The translations under genes and the position numbers were made by a program. From an uncultured Bacteroidales bacterium (GTDB taxonomy: Bacteria > Bacteroidota > Bacteroidia > Bacteroidales > F082): a DNA stretch of 11,736 bases. Shown here one piece after another: positions 8,743 through 11,736 of the stretch. The notes beneath the pieces are model-generated. The model saw nothing but the letters and a program-made list of their open reading frames with translations, had not been told where the DNA came from and searched no databases. Location: assembly GCA_937902805.1 (NCBI GenBank), contig CALEMB010000192.1, forward strand, positions 1 to 11,736, given 5' to 3'. How positions within the stretch are numbered: position 1 is the stretch's first letter; each line of letters begins with the position of its first letter.

Positions 8743-9358
8743 CGGCAATAATCACCACACGCATCCCAACAAAGGCATATTTGGCTTTAAGGTCGTCAAG
8801 GTCGTTATCACGCAGACGGATGCAACCTTCACTGCCACGCCCTGGCACCGAGCTTTCATTGTTGGTGCTGCCATGGATGCCGATGCCCGAATGACCTGGC
8901 GTCTTGAGACGCATGAACCAATTGCCGTACGACAAGATGCTGCCACGACCATCGCCAAAGTCATGATGCCAGTTGGAGGCATCCACAATCTCCGTGATGG
9001 TAAAAGGATTTTCAGCCGTGCATTCCGGCGTTTTCATGTCGCCCTTCTTCTGCTTCTGGCCTTTGGCCTTACCCACGCAGACAGGATAATGCACCCGTTT
9101 CACCGTGTCACCGTCCACCACCTCGCAAACATAGAGGCGATATTCAGGTTTCGAGATAAGAATGAAGCAATTTTTGGGGTTCACCACATCGGAATAGAAT
9201 GTGGCGGTATCGGTCCGAACGACCGCCGCCGCCGTATCTTGTTGCATCACTATCGTGTCATTGGTTTGTTCTTTCGTTTCGGTCGGATTGCCCGAACCGC
9301 ATGAGGACATGGCGAAGCTCATCGCCAAAATACTGAGTAAGCTCATTTTAACCTTCAT
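8735..9358 (-). CDS. L,D-transpeptidase (YkuD/ErfK family) lipoprotein
   Basis: A 207-residue envelope protein with a lipoprotein signal (hydrophobic residues 6-17, FAMSSC, lipidated Cys20), a low-complexity Thr/Gln/Asp linker, and a YkuD catalytic domain at ~60-205. KGDMKTPE (105-112) and the active-site block HGSTNNESSVPGRGSEGCIRLR with His162, Ser176, Gly178, Cys179 and Arg181 match the HGx(n)SxGC(I)R(M/L) signature. Such enzymes form 3-3 peptidoglycan cross-links or attach proteins to the wall through a Cys acyl intermediate; which applies here cannot be told. Start choice: a TTG at 9379 lies inside the promoter -7 box and is excluded. ATG 9367 and ATG 9358 remain; 9358 gives the neater signal peptide and a ~13-base leader like the other genes here. 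Divergent from glyS and convergent with CotH. Confidence 0.88.
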   Translation of the reverse strand: MKVKMSLLSILAMSFAMSSCGSGNPTETKEQTNDTIVMQQDTAAAVVRTDTATFYSDVVNPKNCFILISKPEYRLYVCEVVDGDTVKRVHYPVCVGKAKGQKQKKGDMKTPECTAENPFTITEIVDASNWHHDFGDGRGSILSYGNWFMRLKTPGHSGIGIHGSTNNESSVPGRGSEGCIRLRDNDLDDLKAKYAFVGMRVVIIADE

Positions 9359-9376
9359 TTGGGCCATTATTTCTTG

Positions 9377-9384
9377 CAAAAGTA
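9377..9384 (-). promoter_or_regulatory. -7 promoter box of the L,D-transpeptidase gene
   Basis: On the minus strand it reads TACTTTTG (TAnnTTTG). The predicted transcript start near 9371 leaves a ~13-base leader to the ATG at 9358 and rules out the in-frame TTG at 9379, which overlaps the box. No clear -33 TTTG was found. Confidence 0.5.
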
Positions 9385-9410
9385 GACATTTTCCCCATTA
9401 TTTGACGGCT

Positions 9411-9445
9411 TTTGCCCTTTTCAACATCAAAAAAACGTATTTTTG
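9411..9445 (+). promoter_or_regulatory. Promoter of glyS (TTTG ... TATTTTTG)
   Basis: TATTTTTG at 9438-9445 matches TAnnTTTG. A TTTG at 9411-9414 lies 23 bases upstream, slightly wider than the usual spacing. Transcription is expected to start near 9451, ~18 bases before the ATG at 9469. The in-frame TTG at 9412 lies inside the promoter and is not the start. Confidence 0.55.
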
Positions 9446-9468
9446 CGCTCAAATTCAAAATAAACGCT

Positions 9469-10992
9469 ATGAACCAAGAAGATTTCTTTAAGAAAATAAC
9501 CGCTCATGCAAAGGAATACGGTTTCATTTTCCCTTCGAGCGAAATTTATGACGGACTGTCAGCCGTTTACGACTACGGCCAAAACGGCGTGGAGCTGAAG
9601 AAGAACATCCGCGAATACTGGTGGAAGGCTATGGTGCAGATGCACGAGAACATCGTGGGCATCGACGCCGCCATCTTCATGCACCCCACCACCTGGAAGG
9701 CCTCGGGCCACGTCGACGCCTTCAACGACCCGCTCATCGACAACCGCGACTCGAAGAAACGCTACCGCGCCGATGTGCTCGTCGAGGACTATATGGCCAA
9801 GATCGAGGAAAAGATTAATAAAGAGGTGGAGAAAGCCCGCAAGCGCTTCGGCGACGCCTTCAACGAGGAACAGTTTGTGACCACTAACCCGCGTGTTTTG
9901 GAACACAAGGCCAAGATTGAGGAAATCAGCCACCGCCTGTATGGTGCCATGGAGCGTAACGACCTCGATGCCATCAAGCAGCTCATCCTTGACCTCGAAA
10001 TCGTCTGCCCCATCAGCGGCACCCGCAACTGGACCGACGTGCGTCAGTTCAACCTGATGTTCGCCACCAAAATGGGAAGCGTGGCCGACGGCTCCGACAC
10101 GATTTACCTGCGTCCCGAGACGGCACAGGGCATCTTCGTCAACTACCTCAATGTGCAGAAGACCGGCCGTATGAAGATCCCGTTTGGCATCGCACAGACC
10201 GGTAAGGCCTTCCGTAATGAGATTGTGGCCCGTCAGTTCATCTTCCGTATGCGCGAGTTCGAGCAGATGGAGATGCAGTTCTTCGTACGTCCTGGCACGG
10301 AGCTCGAATGGTTCCAACACTGGAAGCAGGAACGCCTCGCTTGGCACCTCTCCTTGGGTCTGCCCGCCGAGAAATACCGTTTCCACGACCACGAGAAGCT
10401 GGCCCACTACGCCAACGCCGCCACCGACATCGAGTTCGACTTCCCCTTCGGCTTCAAGGAACTCGAAGGCATCCACAGCCGCACCGACTTCGACCTCTCG
10501 GCCCACGCTAAATACTCGGGCAAGAAGCTCCAGTACTTCGACCCCGACACCAACGAAAGCTACACGCCTTACGTCATCGAGACCTCCATCGGCCTCGACC
10601 GCATGTTCCTCGCCATGTTCAGCAACGCCTTCACCGAGGAGAAGCTGGAAGACGGATCGGAGCGCGTGGTGCTGAAGCTGCCGGCCATCCTGGCACCTTA
10701 TAAGGTGGCTGTGTTGCCATTGGTCAAGAAAGACGGCCTACCGGAGAAGGCCCGCGAGATCATCGACTCGCTGAAGGCCGACTTTATGTGCCAGTACGAG
10801 GAGAAGGACTCCATCGGCAAACGTTATCGTCGTCAGGATGCCATCGGCACGCCGATGTGCGTCACCGTCGACAACGACACCTTGGTCGACAACTGCGTCA
10901 CCGTGCGTGACCGCGACACGATGCAGCAGGTGCGCGTCCCGATCGACAATCTCCGCAACATGATTTTCGACGAGTTGAAGCCTAAGAAATAA
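9469..10992 (+). CDS. glyS: Glycyl-tRNA synthetase, single-chain dimeric type
   Basis: Cytoplasmic class II aminoacyl-tRNA synthetase charging tRNA-Gly. At 507 residues it is the homodimeric alpha2 (eukaryote/archaea-like) form, not the two-subunit GlyQ/GlyS type. MNQEDFFKKITAHAKEYGF opens the protein, followed by SEIYDGLSAVYDYGQNGVELKKN (24-46). LRPETAQGIFVNY (214-226), motif 2 GKAFRNEIVARQFIFRMREF (245-264) and motif 3 ETSIGLDRMFLAMF (371-384) form the catalytic core; ~404-507 is the anticodon-binding domain. Start ATG 9469-9471 was chosen because the upstream in-frame extension to 9412 would run through the promoter and adds nothing family-like. Codon use is strongly biased to C/G-ending codons (CTC, GAC, CGC, AAG), as expected of a highly expressed gene. 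A good intrinsic terminator follows at 11059. Confidence 0.97.
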   Translation: MNQEDFFKKITAHAKEYGFIFPSSEIYDGLSAVYDYGQNGVELKKNIREYWWKAMVQMHENIVGIDAAIFMHPTTWKASGHVDAFNDPLIDNRDSKKRYRADVLVEDYMAKIEEKINKEVEKARKRFGDAFNEEQFVTTNPRVLEHKAKIEEISHRLYGAMERNDLDAIKQLILDLEIVCPISGTRNWTDVRQFNLMFATKMGSVADGSDTIYLRPETAQGIFVNYLNVQKTGRMKIPFGIAQTGKAFRNEIVARQFIFRMREFEQMEMQFFVRPGTELEWFQHWKQERLAWHLSLGLPAEKYRFHDHEKLAHYANAATDIEFDFPFGFKELEGIHSRTDFDLSAHAKYSGKKLQYFDPDTNESYTPYVIETSIGLDRMFLAMFSNAFTEEKLEDGSERVVLKLPAILAPYKVAVLPLVKKDGLPEKAREIIDSLKADFMCQYEEKDSIGKRYRRQDAIGTPMCVTVDNDTLVDNCVTVRDRDTMQQVRVPIDNLRNMIFDELKPKK

Positions 10993-10997
10993 TGGGA

Positions 10998-11010
10998 TGC
11001 CCTTCGGGCA
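10998..11010. other. Short stem-loop after the glyS stop
   Basis: TGCCC-TTC-GGGCA is a perfect 5-bp stem with a 3-base loop starting 6 bases after the glyS stop. No T-tract follows, so it is more likely a 3'-end stabilising hairpin than the terminator itself. Confidence 0.4.
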
Positions 11011-11058
11011 GAAATACGTAGTATTCGGCGTAGCCAAATCATACAAAAATCTATTTTC

Positions 11059-11091
11059 AAAATCTCTCAAATGATTTTTGGGAGATTTTTT
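11059..11091 (+). terminator. Intrinsic terminator downstream of glyS
   Basis: AAAATCTCTCAAA pairs with TTTGGGAGATTTT: 13 bp including one G-T wobble, loop TGATT (11072-11076), with the paired T's running on to 11091 as the T-tract. It starts 67 bases after the glyS stop. Confidence 0.8.
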
Positions 11092-11104
11092 CTGCCTCTT
11101 AATG

Positions 11105-11145
11105 TCATCATTTTATTTTTATGATGAAAATTTTATCATTTTTTT
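11105..11145. repeat. AT-rich overlapping dyads with T-run
   Basis: TCATCAT (11105-11111) and ATGATGA (11121-11127) form one inverted repeat. ATGATGAAAATTTTATCAT (11121-11139) is itself a nearly perfect 19-base dyad (one G-T pair) followed by seven T's (11139-11145). The two share the ATGATGA arm, so they are mutually exclusive. A weak secondary terminator or a protein-binding site are both possible; the very low GC makes chance symmetry likely. Confidence 0.4.
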
Positions 11146-11147
11146 AG

Positions 11148-11283
11148 CATGATAAAGATATACAGTCTGCCATTCGTCAGCTGATGGACAGGGACTTGAT
11201 CACAGTGGAGAAAAACACCTATCGAGTTGATGACCGATTTTTTGGATTGGCTCAAGTTTACTATAGGACTGATTTTTCAATAG
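11148..11283 (+). pseudogene. 3' remnant of an AAA-type ATP-binding protein gene, frameshifted
   Basis: From 11148 (just after an in-frame TAG at 11145) the frame reads HDKDIQSAIRQLMDRDLIT, then VEKNTYRVDDRFFG. This resembles the C-terminal winged-helix end of Bacteroidota ATP-binding proteins of the archaeal-ATPase type (AAA superfamily), which end in ...YxVyDrFFxxWL. Straight after FFG the frame goes wrong, but one base over (from 11248) it reads WLKFTIGLIFQ followed by TAG at 11281-11283, exactly the expected end. A two-base deletion or one-base insertion at about 11247 explains this. The whole N-terminal ATPase domain (normally ~300 residues) is absent upstream. The 84-codon open frame 11184-11438 continues past the frameshift only by accident. 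Family assignment is from memory of the motif. Confidence 0.55.
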
Positions 11284-11350
11284 CCTCGGAGAGGCTGAAT
11301 CTCAATAACCCTACACAAGGAACGCAGTGTTGGGACAAGTGTGGGGACAA

Positions 11351-11378
11351 CAAAAACCAGCCGAAGAAAAAGCGGCTG
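11351..11378 (-). terminator. Possible leftward terminator-like hairpin
   Basis: CAGCCG (11358-11363) and CGGCTG (11373-11378) form a perfect 6-bp stem with a 9-base loop. On the minus strand it is followed by GTTTTTGTTG, a T-rich tail. No gene on the minus strand ends here within the window, so it may serve a lost gene or be coincidental. Confidence 0.35.
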
Positions 11379-11530
11379 ACAACTTATAACAGTCTAAATC
11401 TATTAACCCGTCAACTTGGATCAGTCGTAAGACGCTGAAGTGACAACCAAAATCAGCGAACTACAGGGCTTCCTCTGTTGTTGTATTATAGTAACCTTAG
11501 ACTTACCTCGGAGTTGGTTAAAAGATGATC

Positions 11531-11556
11531 AAAAGGGGAGTAAAAGGGGAGTAAAA
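11531..11556 (+). repeat. 11-bp tandem repeat, 2.4 copies
   Basis: AAAAGGGGAGT occurs twice in perfect tandem (11531-11541, 11542-11552) and is followed by a third AAAA (11553-11556). The 11-base period is about one DNA helical turn and half of the 22-base period of the array that follows ~80 bases later. Confidence 0.8.
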
Positions 11557-11626
11557 CCTATAGAATGTAATATGCTATGGGTCAGGTATGTATGGAACAG
11601 GGGAAAAACTGTTGAAAAAGGGATGA

Positions 11627-11736
11627 AATATCGCTCTGAGCGATACGACGTTTTGCTTCAAGAGAAACGACGTTTCTCTTTGAGCGATAAGGCATGTTGC
11701 TTTGAGAGAAAAGGCATATCTCTACGAGTGAGAAGG
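11627..11736. repeat. Array of 22-bp-period hairpin (dyad) units, open at window end
   Basis: Four 19-base imperfect or perfect palindromes follow each other with 3-base spacers. Unit 1, 11639-11657: AGCGATACGACGTTTTGCT. Unit 2, 11661-11679: AGAGAAACGACGTTTCTCT (perfect, extending one more pair each side). Unit 3, 11683-11701: AGCGATAAGGCATGTTGCT. Unit 4, 11705-11723: AGAGAAAAGGCATATCTCT. Their centres are 11648, 11670, 11692 and 11714, exactly 22 apart. A fifth left arm, AGTGAGAAG, occupies 11727-11735 with its centre at the final base. A half-unit right arm (TATCGCT, 11629-11635) precedes unit 1. Arms alternate (AGCGATA / AGAGAAA) while cores change in pairs (ACGACG twice, then AAGGCA twice). 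A frame from ATG 11623 is open through the array to the window end (38 codons), but 22 is not a multiple of three, so neighbouring units would encode different peptides. I treat it as DNA or RNA structure, not a gene. Confidence 0.85.

Larger units (their letters stand above)
11284..11626. other. Non-coding stretch without a recognisable gene
   Basis: No convincing reading frame is found on either strand. Visible structure: near-repeats GTTGGGACAAG and GTGGGGACAAC (11330-11351), a hairpin at 11358-11378, an inverted repeat CGCTGA (11433-11438) / TCAGCG (11453-11458) with a 14-base loop, and an 11-bp tandem repeat at 11531-11556. Base composition is more AT-rich and less regular than in the housekeeping genes. 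It looks like decayed or mobile-element-associated DNA, but no integrase, transposase or terminal repeats are seen. Confidence 0.5.

Noticed and set aside
9359..9379. TTG at 9379 as start of the L,D-transpeptidase
   Set aside because: The codon lies inside the TACTTTTG promoter box; the ATG at 9358 gives a proper lipoprotein signal peptide.
9559..10506. 315-codon open frame on the minus strand, opposite glyS
   Set aside because: It lies wholly antisense to the well-supported glyS gene, is rich in Val, Gly, Leu, Asp and His as expected from the complement of a GC-biased coding strand, and has no family motif.
11184..11438. 84-codon open frame as an intact small gene
   Set aside because: Homology-like sequence begins upstream of its ATG and switches frame at ~11247; the part after that is low-information sequence through a hairpin region. 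It is better explained as a pseudogene remnant plus chance.
11411..11458. tRNA-like fold around CAGTCGTAAGACGCTG
   Set aside because: A short bulged stem resembles an anticodon arm, but no acceptor stem, T-loop motif or CCA-adjacent pairing could be found.
11284..11626. Insertion sequence or integration site
   Set aside because: The GGGACAA near-repeats and hairpins are suggestive, but no transposase or recombinase gene, terminal inverted repeats or target duplication can be seen.
11623..11736. 38-codon frame (starting MKYRSERYDVLLQ) open to the window end through the repeat array
   Set aside because: The 22-base period shifts the frame from unit to unit, so the repeat is conserved as DNA or RNA structure and not as peptide. 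The absence of stops over 114 bases is unremarkable. It would need revisiting if the array continues in frame beyond the contig.
11627..11736. CRISPR array
   Set aside because: The units are 19-base palindromes with 3-base spacers; there are no unique 25-40 base spacers and no cas genes.

Overview
The window looks like a complete or near-complete contig from a Bacteroidales-type bacterium (phylum Bacteroidota). Several things point there: a C-terminal type IX secretion sorting domain, an OstA-like LPS protein and an Ig-like surface protein of Bacteroidota type, no Shine-Dalgarno sequences before starts, and TAnnTTTG (-7) promoter boxes just upstream of five of the genes. Most of the window is ordinary chromosomal housekeeping DNA. 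The left end carries 39 bases of Illumina adapter, and the last ~450 bases are non-coding, repeat-rich DNA that probably ends where assembly failed.

Layout. (1) 1-39 adapter. (2) 41-1081 (+): 3' part of an Omp85/BamA-TamA-like outer-membrane barrel gene. (3) 1082-1166: convergent junction with two interleaved inverted repeats. (4) 1167-3590 (-): an operon of an OstA-like LPS-transport protein followed by gpmA (phosphoglycerate mutase), 12 bp apart. (5) 3645-3674: a perfect 30-bp palindrome with a T-tract on the minus strand, the terminator of glnS, whose tail overlaps the promoter of the OstA operon. (6) 3702-5444 (-): glnS. (7) 5528-8720 (+): a two-gene operon of surface proteins, an Ig-like domain protein (GTG start, possibly leaderless) and a CotH-family kinase with a T9SS C-terminal domain (TTG start). 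(8) 8735-9358 (-): an L,D-transpeptidase lipoprotein, convergent with CotH. (9) 9469-10992 (+): glycyl-tRNA synthetase, then a good intrinsic terminator. (10) 11093-11736: accessory-looking DNA with AT-rich dyads, a frameshifted 3' remnant of an AAA-type ATPase gene, an 11-bp tandem repeat, and an array of hairpin units whose centres are exactly 22 bp apart and which runs off the end of the window.

Functionally the genes fall into envelope biogenesis (Omp85 barrel, OstA-like, Ig-like protein, secreted CotH kinase, L,D-transpeptidase) and central housekeeping (gpmA, glnS, glyS). No complete novel multi-gene system is visible. The least explained element is the 22-bp-period dyad array at 11627-11736. 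Four reading frames suggested by a naive longest-ORF call should be shortened (OstA-like to 3590, L,D-transpeptidase to 9358, glyS to 9469, Omp85 not extended into adapter); the promoter boxes and signal peptides support these corrections.
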